From Streptomyces sp. ITFR-16 (GTDB lineage Bacteria > Actinomycetota > Actinomycetes > Streptomycetales > Streptomycetaceae), in contig NZ_CP134609.1 in assembly GCF_031844705.1 (NCBI RefSeq), positions 2,914,001 through 2,978,000 of the forward strand: DNA of 64,000 nt, read 5' to 3'. Shown here one piece after another: positions 25,024-33,595 of this stretch. A program made the position numbers and the translations under genes. The first letter of the stretch is position 1. Every line of letters starts with the position of its first letter. Below the pieces are notes generated by a model. The model made no database searches. It saw only the letters and a list, made by a program, of their open reading frames with translations, and was not told the origin of the DNA.

Positions 25024-26664
25024 TCACTTCTTCTTCGGCACCTTCTTGGTGATCACGATGCCGGTGTCCATGCCCTCGCCGGTCTTGAGGGCGGTCCAGA
25101 AGTCGCCGTTCTCCTTGAGGACGATCGTCACGCCCTTGCCACGATAGATCAGCCCCTCGGGCTCGCCCTTCTTCAACGTGCCCTTGCCGACCAGCTCGAA
25201 AGTGCCGTCCTTGATCGCGTCCGCGATGTCCTTCCGGAACTGCGGGCCGTCCTCCTTGAGCTTCTTGTACTTGGTGCCCAGCGCGTCCTCGACCAGCTTC
25301 TTGTGCCGCTGGAAGTGGTCCTTGAACTTCTTCGGATCGCCTTCGCCCACGCTGGGCTCGCGCGCCGCCCCGACCTCCTCCGGCGACATGTCGCAGTCGT
25401 TGTTGTGCACGAGCGCGTGCACGGAGCCGATGCCCACGTAGTAGGTGTGCACGCCCTGGACGGTCAGGTCGTACGTGGTCTGCCGCTGGGTGTACCGCGT
25501 GACTCCGGTGACCGTCAGCGTGCCGCCGGTCTCGGTGCGCAGCGTGTCGCCGCGGCCGATGTCGCCCGCGTCCTCCCAGCGGCGCTCCCCGCTCAGCCAG
25601 AACGGGTGGGTGTCCGTGGCGGTCAGCCGGGCGGGGGCGCCGCCGGTCTCCACGGTCAGCCGGGTGAAGTGCTTGTCGTCGTAGGTGGTGATGGTGCGCT
25701 CGACCCGGCGGGCGGCGGTCCTGCCGGTGACCGGATCGGTGGCCGTCACCAGGTCGCCGGGGCGGACCGCCTCGATGGCCAGGGTGCGGCCGTCGGCGAG
25801 GAGGACCGGGGTGCCGGCCAGGAAGCTGTGCTTCGCCGGGCACGTGGTCGGCTTCTTCTCGTCCGGCTTGTCGTCCTTCTTCGACGGCGGCTTCTTCTCG
25901 CCGTCGAGCTTCTTTCCGGCGTCCTCGAGCGCCTTCTCGGCGCCCTTGACCTTCTTGCGGCTCTTCACGAGCCCCTTGAGCCCGTCGTAGAGGTCGCCGC
26001 CGTGCTTCTTGAGGGCCTGGATGAGCTTGTAGGCCTTCTTCCACTTCCAGGGGGCCCCGTACTTGGCCGCGAGCTTCCCGACCGCGCCGCCGATCAGGCT
26101 CAGCAGGACGTTGATCAGGGTCTCGGTGCAGGCGCCCATGTCGCCCTTGGTGATGCAGTCCAGTGCGTCGGTGATGCCGAGCTCGTCGGCGAGGATCTTC
26201 GCGAGCTCCTTCGCGGCGTCGAGCGCCTTGTCGCCGTTGGACTTCTCGTCCTTCTGCGCGTCCTGGAGGTCCTTGAGCGCCTTGTCGTAGTCGATCTGCG
26301 CCGGCGACTTCGGGGAGCCGTCGTCGTTGCGGTCGGAGGCGGCGTCGCCCTTGCCGGTGCCGTTCGTACCGCCGTCCTGCGCCTCGGAGTCGCCGCCCCC
26401 GCCGCCGCAGTTGTCGCCGCCGGTGACCTTGCAGACCTCGACGCCCATCTTCTGCGCGAGGTCCGGTCCCACCCCGGTCGCGATCAGGGCACCGACGATC
26501 GCCACGACCACCAGGGTCAGGCCCACGTACTCGATGGCACCCTGACCCCGGTCGCGCCGACGGCGGCGCGCTCCCGGCAGGCGTACACGCGTACGCGGAA
26601 CGGCACGCCGAACCCCCCGGCGCAGCCGGTACAGCCGGCGGCGCATCTCCCCCATGGATGACAT
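25024..26664 (-). CDS. Polymorphic-toxin-like protein with Flp prepilin leader, Hint domain and C-terminal nuclease-like domain
   Basis: A 546-residue modular protein. Residues 1-39 are very basic. The leader RDRG, cut site after Gly40, QGAIEYVG (Glu45 at +5), then a hydrophobic helix to about 63, is almost identical to the Flp pilin at 28653-28886. Residues about 85-270 are Lys/Asp-rich and helical. Residues about 279-421 form a Hint/intein-like domain: SFLAGTPVLLADGRTLAIEAVRPGD (Ser rather than Cys at position 1), TATDTHPFW, and the terminal VHN. After the cut comes a small domain of about 125 residues (FKDHFQRHKKLVEDALG, YRGKGVTIVLKENGDFWTAL) resembling BECR-fold RNases. No Shine-Dalgarno site is seen; TACCGT ends 6 bases before ATG, so it is probably leaderless with its own promoter. 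Confidence 0.8.
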   Translation of the reverse strand: MSSMGEMRRRLYRLRRGVRRAVPRTRVRLPGARRRRRDRGQGAIEYVGLTLVVVAIVGALIATGVGPDLAQKMGVEVCKVTGGDNCGGGGGDSEAQDGGTNGTGKGDAASDRNDDGSPKSPAQIDYDKALKDLQDAQKDEKSNGDKALDAAKELAKILADELGITDALDCITKGDMGACTETLINVLLSLIGGAVGKLAAKYGAPWKWKKAYKLIQALKKHGGDLYDGLKGLVKSRKKVKGAEKALEDAGKKLDGEKKPPSKKDDKPDEKKPTTCPAKHSFLAGTPVLLADGRTLAIEAVRPGDLVTATDPVTGRTAARRVERTITTYDDKHFTRLTVETGGAPARLTATDTHPFWLSGERRWEDAGDIGRGDTLRTETGGTLTVTGVTRYTQRQTTYDLTVQGVHTYYVGIGSVHALVHNNDCDMSPEEVGAAREPSVGEGDPKKFKDHFQRHKKLVEDALGTKYKKLKEDGPQFRKDIADAIKDGTFELVGKGTLKKGEPEGLIYRGKGVTIVLKENGDFWTALKTGEGMDTGIVITKKVPKKK

Positions 26665-26670
26665 GGTCCG

Positions 26671-26716
26671 ACGGTAACTACCGGACGCTTCGGGCGTCTT
26701 GGGCCCCCGGGCCCAA
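26671..26716 (-). promoter_or_regulatory. Predicted promoter of the toxin-like gene, with a GGGCCC palindrome upstream
   Basis: TACCGT (minus strand, 26671-26676) is a -10 hexamer six bases before ATG 26664. A weak -35, AAGACG, lies 17 bases further upstream. The palindrome TTGGGCCC-CC-GGGCCCAA (26699-26716) abuts that -35 and might bind a regulator. A terminator separates this promoter from the ompA-like gene. Confidence 0.45.
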
Positions 26717-26722
26717 ATGCCC

Positions 26723-26754
26723 GGTGCCCGGCCCCGCGAGCGGGACCGGGCACC
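26723..26754 (-). terminator. Terminator after the OmpA-like gene
   Basis: GGTGCCCGG-C-CCCGC and GCGGG-A-CCGGGCACC pair around a GA loop. The one mismatch is a wobble in the minus-strand RNA. It is 17 bases after the OmpA-like stop and isolates the Tad transcript from the toxin-like gene. Confidence 0.8.
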
Positions 26755-26770
26755 GGTGAACGACGGGGAG

Positions 26771-27415
26771 TCAGCTCTTGGAGCCCTCCGCGCGCTGGAA
26801 GGAGACCTCCACGCGGCGGTTCTTCTTGCGGCCCTCTTCGTTGCTGTTGCTGGCGATCGGATACTGCTCGCCGTAGCCCCGGATCTCGAACGTGATGCCG
26901 GTGCCGCTGAGCTGCTTGTCGAGCACGTTGTGGACGGCCTCGGCACGCTGCTTGGAGAGCACGTCGCCGTGGGCCGAGGAGCCGAGGTTGTCGGTGAAGC
27001 CGAAGACCCTGACCTTCTTGGCGTCCTGCTTCTTGATCTCCTCGGCGATGGCCTTGATCCGGCCGTTGGCCTCGGAGCCCAGCTTGGCGCTGTCCTTGCC
27101 GAAGAGCACTTCGGCCTGGAGGGCGAACTTGATGTCCGCGTTGGTGTCCTCGCGGCGCTCCTCGCCACCGAGATCCTCGACGACGGACTTGATGTCGAGG
27201 ACCTTGGGCGGGGCGAGGGTGGCGCCTTCGGGGAGCTTCAGATCCGTGTCGTTCGCGTCGATGTCGACCGGGGCCTCCGCCGAGGCGGAGGGGTAGGGGC
27301 TGTCGTCGGCGAAGGCCTGCGGGGCCGAGACGCCCCCCAGGACGACCACCCCGGCAAGCACGGTCATCGCCACACGAGCCCGGGACCGCTCGGTGGTGGT
27401 GATGCGGGCGGTCAT
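26771..27415 (-). CDS. Secreted OmpA-like protein
   Basis: A 214-residue exported protein. The signal peptide runs MTARITTTERSRARVAMTV to about PQAFA (residue 36). The C-terminal OmpA-like peptidoglycan-binding domain spans about 90-214: ALQAEVLFGKDSAKLG, KVRVFGFTDNLGSS, LSKQRAEAVHNVLDKQL, IRGYGEQYP and the terminal RKKNRRVEVSF. OmpA-like domains bind diaminopimelate in peptidoglycan. In a Gram-positive it probably ties part of the Tad machine to the thick wall. Its ATG overlaps the stop of the lipoprotein gene (TAATG), so the two are translationally coupled. Confidence 0.92.
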   Translation of the reverse strand: MTARITTTERSRARVAMTVLAGVVVLGGVSAPQAFADDSPYPSASAEAPVDIDANDTDLKLPEGATLAPPKVLDIKSVVEDLGGEERREDTNADIKFALQAEVLFGKDSAKLGSEANGRIKAIAEEIKKQDAKKVRVFGFTDNLGSSAHGDVLSKQRAEAVHNVLDKQLSGTGITFEIRGYGEQYPIASNSNEEGRKKNRRVEVSFQRAEGSKS

Positions 27416-28017
27416 TAGGAGATCTCAATCGACGCAGTGGTGAAGCCCGGGAACTGCACGTCCACCTTGCTGGTCGACTGGGCCGGTGACGGGAACTGGG
27501 CGAAGAACGGCAGGCTCTTGCCCGCGTCGATGCCGGAGTCGTACCGCGTCGTGGTCAGCGGACGGTTGTCCGTGTCCCGCAGTACGTAGTAGCGCTTCTT
27601 CGCCTGGGAGTCCACGAGGGTCATGGCCGCGAGCGACGGACCGGTCGCGGCCACCGCCTCCTCCGTACCGCTCCACTGGACCGGTGTGACCACCCGGTCA
27701 CCGGACGTGTTCTTGAACTCGCCCGTCAGCGTGAGGAAACCGCCGTCGTCCCGCTTGGCGACATGGATCACCATGTCCAGTCCGTTGGCGCCCTTGACGG
27801 TCGCCAGGGTCTGGCTGGTGTCCGGAAGGGTCTCCCCTTCGTTCTTCGGCGTCTTGTCGTCGGCCTTCGGCGGTGCGGAGGAGCTCTGAGGAGCCTTGTC
27901 CGCGGCGCCCTCACTGCCGTCGTCGCCGCCGCAGGCGGCCACGGACAGCGTCAGCGTCGCCACCATCAATGCCGCGGCACCGGTTCGGCGCATGTTCCTC
28001 ACGTACCGAGTACTCAT
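27415..28017 (-). CDS. Tad-cluster lipoprotein
   Basis: A 200-residue lipoprotein with lipobox SVAAC (Cys29) and a Ser/Lys/Pro linker. A beta-sandwich-like domain follows (DMVIHVAKRDDGGFLTLTGEFKN, VQWSGTEEAV, LVDSQAKKRYYVLRD), resembling DUF4352-type or other immunoglobulin-like lipoprotein domains. ATG 28017 has AAGGA 9 bases upstream. It is coupled to the OmpA-like gene and lies 33 bases after the TadG-like gene, so it is part of the pilus operon. A role at the membrane outer face during pilus assembly is inferred. Confidence 0.85.
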   Translation of the reverse strand: MSTRYVRNMRRTGAAALMVATLTLSVAACGGDDGSEGAADKAPQSSSAPPKADDKTPKNEGETLPDTSQTLATVKGANGLDMVIHVAKRDDGGFLTLTGEFKNTSGDRVVTPVQWSGTEEAVAATGPSLAAMTLVDSQAKKRYYVLRDTDNRPLTTTRYDSGIDAGKSLPFFAQFPSPAQSTSKVDVQFPGFTTASIEIS

Positions 28018-28050
28018 TGGTCCAGTTCCTTTGCGTTCATTCGCGGTCGG

Positions 28051-28656
28051 TCAGTCTTCTGCCAGACGTACGGAAAAGAGATCGGCCATGTCGGGCATGG
28101 TCGCCAGGTCCTTGGGGCTGACCGTCCAGACCAGGCCACTGTTGCAGATGACCTCCCCGATGGACGGCGATGTCATGACCGGGTTGGGGATGAACTTGCA
28201 GCGGGATTCGACGACGGCCGTGGCGTCGGCCTTCGCCTTCTCCCCCTCCGTGCGCGGAACCAGGTTCGCGCTCATTCCCTTGTCCGACTTCAGATTGACC
28301 CGATAGGCCCACCGGCCGTCGTAGAGCGGCCTGCACATGGTGATGCGGGCATCGTTCCGGCCGGCGAAGTCGTAGGCGTTCCCGCAGCCGTTGACGCCCC
28401 CGAGGAAGGGGGCGTTGAACGCGGCTATGTAGAACGCCCGGTTCATGACGTTCGCCTTCAACTGCAGCGACATCAGGCTCCGGGACTGCTTGGCGGCGGC
28501 CAGCGCCGAGGCGTCCGCCGCGCTCTGCGCGCCGTTGCGCTGCACGTCCGCCTCACCGAACGCGAAGAAGACCAACGCAAGAAAGAGCAGGCCGGTCACC
28601 GCTGTGACATACAGCGGTGCGGCCTGCCCGTTCTCGTGCTTCACGCGACTGGTCAC
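28051..28656 (-). CDS. TadG-like pilus assembly protein
   Basis: A 201-residue protein with an N-terminal pseudopilin-like segment: HENGQAAPLYVTAVTGLLFLALVFFAF, then the conserved ADVQRNGAQSAADASALAAAKQSR. This is the TadG/TadE-like N-terminus, with Gly before Gln-Ala. The rest (about 65-201) is extracytoplasmic, with several cysteines that may pair (GVNGCGNAY, ITMCRPL, ESRCKF, VICNSG). GTG 28656 overlaps the flp stop by 4 bases (GTGA), so translation is coupled. TadG-like proteins are minor pilins or cell-anchoring parts of the Tad pilus. Confidence 0.88.
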   Translation of the reverse strand: MTSRVKHENGQAAPLYVTAVTGLLFLALVFFAFGEADVQRNGAQSAADASALAAAKQSRSLMSLQLKANVMNRAFYIAAFNAPFLGGVNGCGNAYDFAGRNDARITMCRPLYDGRWAYRVNLKSDKGMSANLVPRTEGEKAKADATAVVESRCKFIPNPVMTSPSIGEVICNSGLVWTVSPKDLATMPDMADLFSVRLAED

Positions 28657-28886
28657 CCCTTGAGGACCGAGTCGATCTTCTCCTTGAACTTGCTGGCGAT
28701 CGTGTCGCCCAGCTTCGTGTTCAGCAGGGCGACCACGATCGCCACCACGAGGATCGTGATGCCGACGTACTCGATCGCGCCCTGACCGCGGTCCCTGCGG
28801 CGCTTCATGTGGTCGACGGTGGTGTTGGCCCAGTGGTTCACGTAGACCTGGGTGCGGGTGGCGGCCTTCAGCGTCAGGTCGGTCAT
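28653..28886 (-). CDS. flp: Flp pilin (major subunit)
   Basis: A 77-residue Flp/Fap pilin precursor. ATG 28886 has GGAGGGG just upstream, and the frame continues upstream without homology. The leader ends DRG with the predicted cut after Gly34, then QGAIEYVGITILVVAIVVALL (Glu39 at +5, Tyr40), and a short charged tail KFKEKIDSVLKG. Mature length is about 43 residues, usual for Flp pilins. The prepilin peptidase at 14720-15550 is the likely processing enzyme. Its GTGA overlap with tadG-like shows tight coupling. Confidence 0.96.
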   Translation of the reverse strand: MTDLTLKAATRTQVYVNHWANTTVDHMKRRRDRGQGAIEYVGITILVVAIVVALLNTKLGDTIASKFKEKIDSVLKG

Positions 28887-29039
28887 GGTGTTCCCCTCCG
28901 AGTTCGGCCGACCGGGAATCGGCCGATGCCGTTGCGTAAGTCCTGATGCCGTCCGCGCTTCCGGCTTCCTCCCGGCCGGTCTCGCTTTCGACATGAGAAA
29001 CGTACGTCGGCGCCGCACCCGCACGCATGGGTCTGCGGA

Positions 29040-29081
29040 CCCAACTGCGGGCCCAGTTCCCCAGTTGGGCCTTCGGGCCCA
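29040..29081. repeat. Nested hairpins between flp and the response regulator
   Basis: CCCAACTG/CAGTTGGG arms (29040-29069) and TGGGCC-TTCG-GGCCCA (29066-29081) overlap in the gap downstream of the response regulator. The minus-strand transcript would fold here just after the regulator stop, so it may act as a terminator or attenuator. It belongs to the GGGCCC group. Confidence 0.55.
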
Positions 29082-29089
29082 TCATCTGC

Positions 29090-30169
29090 TCAGCCATGCC
29101 TCGTCGACCCCCCGGACGACCTGCGGTGCCAGACGGCGATGGCCTCGCCCCGGCTGCCGGCGTTCAACTTGGCGAAGATGCGGTTGATGTGGTTCTTGAC
29201 GGTCTTCTGGCTGATGAAGCAGGTGGCCGCGATCTGCTGATTGGTCATGCCCGACGCGATCAGATCCATCACTTCCACCTCCCGTTCACTCAGCTCGGCC
29301 GTCACTCCATGGGGTGCCGAAGGGGGAACCCTCGGTGATGAATGTCCCACAGATGGTTGCGCAAGCGAAGCCTTTTGCGAGAATCGTGACGCGACCAACT
29401 CACCGCTCTCACCGGGGAGCTGGGGATTCACCGCTCCGACATGGGCGGATTGCCGCGCGGCGTCATGTGCGGATGCAGACACATTCCCCGGGGGCGTCGA
29501 GGGGCGGTGGCCCGCGCCCGAGAAGGCGGTGCCCAGGCCCTCCGGCAGCACCCGGCCCTCCTGGCCGGCCCCGCCGCCTCCCCGCACCGACTCCAGCAGC
29601 GCGCTGGTGGCCGAGTACGTGAAGTGGGCCCGGCCGTCCTTGGTGTCGCGGACCGCCGAGACCAGCTCGTCCGCGGTGAACTCGCCGTGGACGAGATAGC
29701 CGCCGGCGCCCAGCCGCAGCGCCTCGTGGACGATCTCGCTCTCCCGGCTGTACGTCATCATCAGCACCGGGGAGAGCCGCACCAGGTGCGGCAGGGCGGA
29801 GATGCCGTCCACGCCGGGCATGCGCACGTCCAGCAGGACGACGTCCGGGCGGTGCCGCAGCGCCATCTCGTACGCCTCGCGGCCGTCGCCGGCCTCCGCG
29901 ACGACGTCGATGTCGTCGCGGCCGTGCAGCAGGACGGTCAGGCCGGCCCGGACGACGGGGTTGTCATCGGCGACGACCACCCGCAGCGGCCGGGGTGCGG
30001 GCATGGCCTCGGGGCCGGGGAAGGCCGGGAACCCGGCGGAGGAATCCGGTACGGGGACACCGGAGGTGGGGGGCGAACTGAGTGGGCTGGGCTGTGAGGA
30101 CGTGTGCTGCGAGACGTGGGGCTGCTGGGCCCACTGCTCTCCGGAACTGCGGGAAATCTCGTCCGGCAT
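29090..30169 (-). CDS. LuxR/NarL-family response regulator of the Tad cluster
   Basis: A 359-residue DNA-binding regulator. The receiver domain is at about 62-175, with the phosphoacceptor Asp114 in VLLDVRMPGVDG. The usual Lys of the GYLLK motif is replaced by His161 (GGYLVHGE), which is odd. A long low-complexity linker (about 190-285) is followed by a LuxR helix-turn-helix (about 293-353: LSEREVEVMDLIASGMTNQQIA, ISQKTVKNHINRIFAKLNA). ATG 30169 has GGAGG upstream; the N-terminal 55 residues before MPAPRPLRVVV are low complexity. It follows the kinase gene by 42 bases, so the two form a pair likely to set flp expression. Confidence 0.93.
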   Translation of the reverse strand: MPDEISRSSGEQWAQQPHVSQHTSSQPSPLSSPPTSGVPVPDSSAGFPAFPGPEAMPAPRPLRVVVADDNPVVRAGLTVLLHGRDDIDVVAEAGDGREAYEMALRHRPDVVLLDVRMPGVDGISALPHLVRLSPVLMMTYSRESEIVHEALRLGAGGYLVHGEFTADELVSAVRDTKDGRAHFTYSATSALLESVRGGGGAGQEGRVLPEGLGTAFSGAGHRPSTPPGNVSASAHDAARQSAHVGAVNPQLPGESGELVASRFSQKASLAQPSVGHSSPRVPPSAPHGVTAELSEREVEVMDLIASGMTNQQIAATCFISQKTVKNHINRIFAKLNAGSRGEAIAVWHRRSSGGSTRHG

Positions 30170-30211
30170 GGCGCCGGCCTCCTCTCTCAGGGAACGGGGA
30201 CGGTGGGGGAT

Positions 30212-31618
30212 TCATGAGCGGTGGTGCGGTGTGCGGTGGTGCGGGGTCCGGCTGTCGGTACGGGTGGGCTGGCCGGGTATCTGGGTGAGCAGCGGCGGGC
30301 GCACCGGGGCGGGGTGCGACGCCGGGGGTGCCAGGTCCATCGCGGCGAGGGACAGGTCGAGGCGGACCTCGGTGCCCCGGGCGGCCTTGCCCCGGCCGAT
30401 CCTGATGCGGGCGCCTACGGAGGCCGCCCGCTCGACCATGCCGACCAGGCCGAAGTGCCCGGCCTTGCGCAGGTCGGCCAGCGAGGTGCCCGGGGGCAGG
30501 CCCTCGCCGTCGTCGTACACGCTGATCCGCACCACGTCCCGGACCAGGCCGGCGGAGACCTCCACCAGGCTGGGGCGGGCGTGGCGCCGGGCGTTCTCCA
30601 TGGCCTCGGTGGCGATGGTGAGGGCGTGCCGGGCCACGGCGTGCGGGATGAGCGGGACCGGGGCCTCACTGATGCGCCGGAAGACCGCCCGCACGCCCTG
30701 GCGGCGGCCGAAGTCGGCCGTCCGGGCGGCGAGTTCGTCGATGACGTCGATGCCGCCGTCGAGGCCGGACTCGCGGCGCAGGTCGGAGAGGAGTTCGCGG
30801 GACTCGGCGGCGGCCCGGCGGGCGGAGCGGGCGACCAGTTCGGCCTGGTGCTTGACGGTCATCGGGTCCATGCGGTCGGCCGTGCTGGCCAGGCCGTCCG
30901 CCGCGAGGGCCAGGCCATGCAGGGTCTTGGCCACGGAGTCGTGCATCTCGCGGGCGAGGCGGGCCCGCTCCTCCTCCACCGCGCCGCTCACCGCGAGGCG
31001 CGCCCGGGTCTCGGTCAGCGCCTGGGACGCGGCGCCGAACCGCAGGAGCAGGCCCCGCAGTGTGCTGCCGACCGCGCCGGCCATGATGCAGAGCCCGACC
31101 ACGAGCAGCGCCGAGGCATCCGCCTCGACCTTGTCGCTGATGCCGTAGGCGGCGGCCAGCAGCAGGGCCTGGAGGGCGGCGAAGATGGCCCCGCCGCGCC
31201 AGCCGTAGACGAGGCCGGCCAGGAGCGGGGTGCAGACCGTGACGTAGGAGAGCGTGGAGCCGGGGGTGGCGGCGAACAGCAGGAGCGCGCCGAACAGCAT
31301 GTCCACGGCCAGCAGCGCGGGGTGGCGCAGCAGGATCGGGCCGAAGCGCTCCCAGTCACGCATCAGCACGTACGACACCATGACGGTGACGAGCACCGCC
31401 GCTCCCACCAGCCAGCTGCCCAGGTCGTCGTGGACGCCGGTGAGCGCGAAGGGGGCGGCCAGCGCGGTCATCGCGAGCCGGAAGCCGAACAGCTGACGGC
31501 ACAGCGCCTGCAACGCGTTCACCTGGATGGGCAGCGCCGGTACATGGCCCGGTGCGCTCGCCGGGGTCCGCGCGTCGGGGCCGCCGGTCAGGGCGGGTCC
31601 GGTCGGTCGGGGGACCAC
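30212..31618 (-). CDS. Sensor histidine kinase (HisKA_3) of the Tad cluster
   Basis: A 468-residue membrane kinase of the NarL-partner type. GTG 31618 has AGAGGA upstream. About six membrane helices are seen (about 48-60, 70-85, 100-117, 125-140, 145-160, 172-190). DHp motif: AREMHDSVAKTLHGLALAADG with His226. The ATPase domain has ATEAMENARRHARP (N box), VYDDGEGLPPG and GHFGLVGMVERA. The tail is His/Pro/Thr-rich. The sensor is integral membrane with no extracellular domain, so the signal may be within or near the membrane. It lies between tadC and the regulator gene, on the same strand. Confidence 0.92.
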   Translation of the reverse strand: MVPRPTGPALTGGPDARTPASAPGHVPALPIQVNALQALCRQLFGFRLAMTALAAPFALTGVHDDLGSWLVGAAVLVTVMVSYVLMRDWERFGPILLRHPALLAVDMLFGALLLFAATPGSTLSYVTVCTPLLAGLVYGWRGGAIFAALQALLLAAAYGISDKVEADASALLVVGLCIMAGAVGSTLRGLLLRFGAASQALTETRARLAVSGAVEEERARLAREMHDSVAKTLHGLALAADGLASTADRMDPMTVKHQAELVARSARRAAAESRELLSDLRRESGLDGGIDVIDELAARTADFGRRQGVRAVFRRISEAPVPLIPHAVARHALTIATEAMENARRHARPSLVEVSAGLVRDVVRISVYDDGEGLPPGTSLADLRKAGHFGLVGMVERAASVGARIRIGRGKAARGTEVRLDLSLAAMDLAPPASHPAPVRPPLLTQIPGQPTRTDSRTPHHRTPHHRS

Positions 31619-31668
31619 GGTCCTCTCACCTCCTCGTCGGTTCGGTCTCTCACGCGCCGCGGACGGCG

Positions 31669-32556
31669 TCAGCTGCCGAAGATCTCTCCGACGTTGACGT
31701 CGGCCGCGTAGTAGAAGCCCACCGCGATCAGGATCATCGTTCCGGGGAGCATGAAGCTGGTGACGATCAGCGTGGCCTTGGGTACGGCCTTGGACGCCTT
31801 GCGCCGGGCGTTCTGCGCGTCGGTGCGGCGCATGTCGTTGGCGATCTGGATCAGGGTGTCGACGATCGGGGCGCCGAGCTCCTCGCCCTGCTGGAGGGCG
31901 GAGACGAACATCGACACCTGCTCGGACTCGTTGCGCTTGCGCAGCTGGTCGAACGCCTCGCGCCGGCTGACGCCCATGTCCATCTGCCGCAGGGTGATGC
32001 GCAGCTCGTCGGCCCACGGGCCCACGTACTTCTCTGCGACCCGCTCCAGGGCCTGGCGGAAGCCGAGTCCGGCGGAGACGACGACCGCGAGGACGTCGAG
32101 GAAGTCGGGGAGCGTCCGGTCGATGTCGTCCTTGCGGCGGTTGATGGCGGACCTGATGATCACGTCCGTCCAGAAGAAGCCGTAGACGAGCAGGATGATC
32201 GCCAGGATCAGCTGCCCGTTCATCAGCATCGCCAGGGACGCCAGCGCGCCGAGCCCGCCGTAGACGGCGCGGCGTGCCGCGTACCGGTCGACGGTCATGC
32301 CCCCGGGGTTGCCCGCCATGTCCAGCTTGCGGCGGACCTTGTCGACGCGCTTGGGGCCCATCATCGACAGGACGCTCGGGGCGTACCGCATGCCGATGCG
32401 GTCGATCGCCGATCCGGTCGCGGTGGTACGGCTGGCGCCGACCTCCAGGGCGACGGCGAGGTCGCCGGGGAGTTTGGCGTCGGCGCGGTACATGCGGATG
32501 CCCTGGAAGGCGCCGTAGACGGCGAGTCCGACGACGGCCGCGAGCAGAAGCTCCAT
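31669..32556 (-). CDS. tadC: Tad secretion system inner-membrane protein TadC
   Basis: A 295-residue T2SSF-domain protein with an N-terminal helix (MELLLAAVVGLAVYGAF), two central helices and a C-terminal helix (LPGTMILIAVGFYYA). The GspF-like motif is seen in DIDRTLPDFLDVLAVVVSAGLGFRQAL and SALQQGEELGAPIVDTL. It pairs with TadB to form the membrane platform for the TadA ATPase. ATG 32556 has AAAGGAG upstream. It follows tadB by 33 bases. Confidence 0.95.
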   Translation of the reverse strand: MELLLAAVVGLAVYGAFQGIRMYRADAKLPGDLAVALEVGASRTTATGSAIDRIGMRYAPSVLSMMGPKRVDKVRRKLDMAGNPGGMTVDRYAARRAVYGGLGALASLAMLMNGQLILAIILLVYGFFWTDVIIRSAINRRKDDIDRTLPDFLDVLAVVVSAGLGFRQALERVAEKYVGPWADELRITLRQMDMGVSRREAFDQLRKRNESEQVSMFVSALQQGEELGAPIVDTLIQIANDMRRTDAQNARRKASKAVPKATLIVTSFMLPGTMILIAVGFYYAADVNVGEIFGS

Positions 32557-32589
32557 GTCGTTTCTCCTTTCTCGGGATTCTTCGGGCCG

Positions 32590-33528
32590 TCAGATACGGA
32601 CGCGGGTGAGGCGGTTGATGAGGAAGAAGCCGAGGCCGTAGAGGCCGGCGGCGATGACCACGGCGATCCGGCCGGGGGTGGCGGCCGTCATGTCGTCCAG
32701 GGCGCCGGCGCGCATGCCGTTGATGATGAGCAGGAAGCCGAGGCCGAGGATCGGGACGGCGACGGCGGTCACCTTCACCTGGGACAGCAGGGTGGTGACC
32801 TCGCGCCGGGTCTCCTTGCGCTCCTCCAGCGTGCCCGTGAGGTTGCGCAGCGAGGAGACGATCGTGCCGCCCGCCCGGTTGGAGAGGATGAGGGTGGAGA
32901 CCAGGACGGTCAGTTCGCGCGAGGGCAGCCGCTCCACGAGTTCGTTCAGCGCGTCGTCCAGGGAGTGCCCGACGGCCAGCCGGTCGGCCACCCGGCGCAG
33001 CTCCTCCTGGGCCGGGTCGTCGAGCTCCTCGACCGCCATGCTGATCGCGGTGCGCAGGGCCAGACCGGCCTGCGTGGCGTTGGCGAGGACACGGGTCAGC
33101 TCGGGCAGCTGGTTGATGAACGCCTCGGTGCGTTTGGCGCGCTGCCAGTTCAGGAAGGCGTTGCCGCCCCACAGGCCGATGAGGGCGGCGAGGAAGCCGA
33201 AGAACGGGGCGAAGATCGAGCCCACCACGAAGTAGAGGGCGAGCAGGGCCGCCACGACGTACACGAAGTACTCGCCGGGGGTGAGGTCGAGTCCGGTCAC
33301 CGCGATCTTGCGCTCGAGGCGCCTGCCCAGCCGGGTCCGGCGCAGCCGCCGGTCGACGCCGCGGAAGCGCCGGTTGCGGCCCCCGATGGTGAGCTGCCCG
33401 GTCTGGGACATCCGGTCGGCGAGGATCTGCCGCTGCGCCCTGCCCGAGGAGAAGGTGTGCAGGCCGAGGACGGCGAACAGACCGGCGAGCAGGGTCACAC
33501 CGACTGTCAGGAGCGGGAGATTATGCAT
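32590..33528 (-). CDS. tadB: Tad secretion system inner-membrane protein TadB
   Basis: A 312-residue T2SSF-domain protein with an N-terminal helix, two helices at about 88-125, a cytoplasmic T2SSF domain (INQLPELTRVLANATQAGLALRTAI, SNRAGGTIVSSLRNLTGTLEERKETR) and two C-terminal helices. It forms the platform with TadC above TadA. It starts 67 bases after the tadA stop and follows it on the same strand. Confidence 0.95.
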   Translation of the reverse strand: MHNLPLLTVGVTLLAGLFAVLGLHTFSSGRAQRQILADRMSQTGQLTIGGRNRRFRGVDRRLRRTRLGRRLERKIAVTGLDLTPGEYFVYVVAALLALYFVVGSIFAPFFGFLAALIGLWGGNAFLNWQRAKRTEAFINQLPELTRVLANATQAGLALRTAISMAVEELDDPAQEELRRVADRLAVGHSLDDALNELVERLPSRELTVLVSTLILSNRAGGTIVSSLRNLTGTLEERKETRREVTTLLSQVKVTAVAVPILGLGFLLIINGMRAGALDDMTAATPGRIAVVIAAGLYGLGFFLINRLTRVRI

Positions 33529-33595
33529 GTCGGGGAGGCCTTCTGGGTGAGCGGCGGGCTGGGGACCGTGCGGGGGCTCGGGGACGCCCCCGGGC

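Noticed and set aside
30212..33172. Histidine kinase frame extended upstream through tadC and tadB
   Set aside because: The open frame is accidental. GTG 31618 has a ribosome site and gives a normal kinase; upstream sequence overlaps tadC in another frame.
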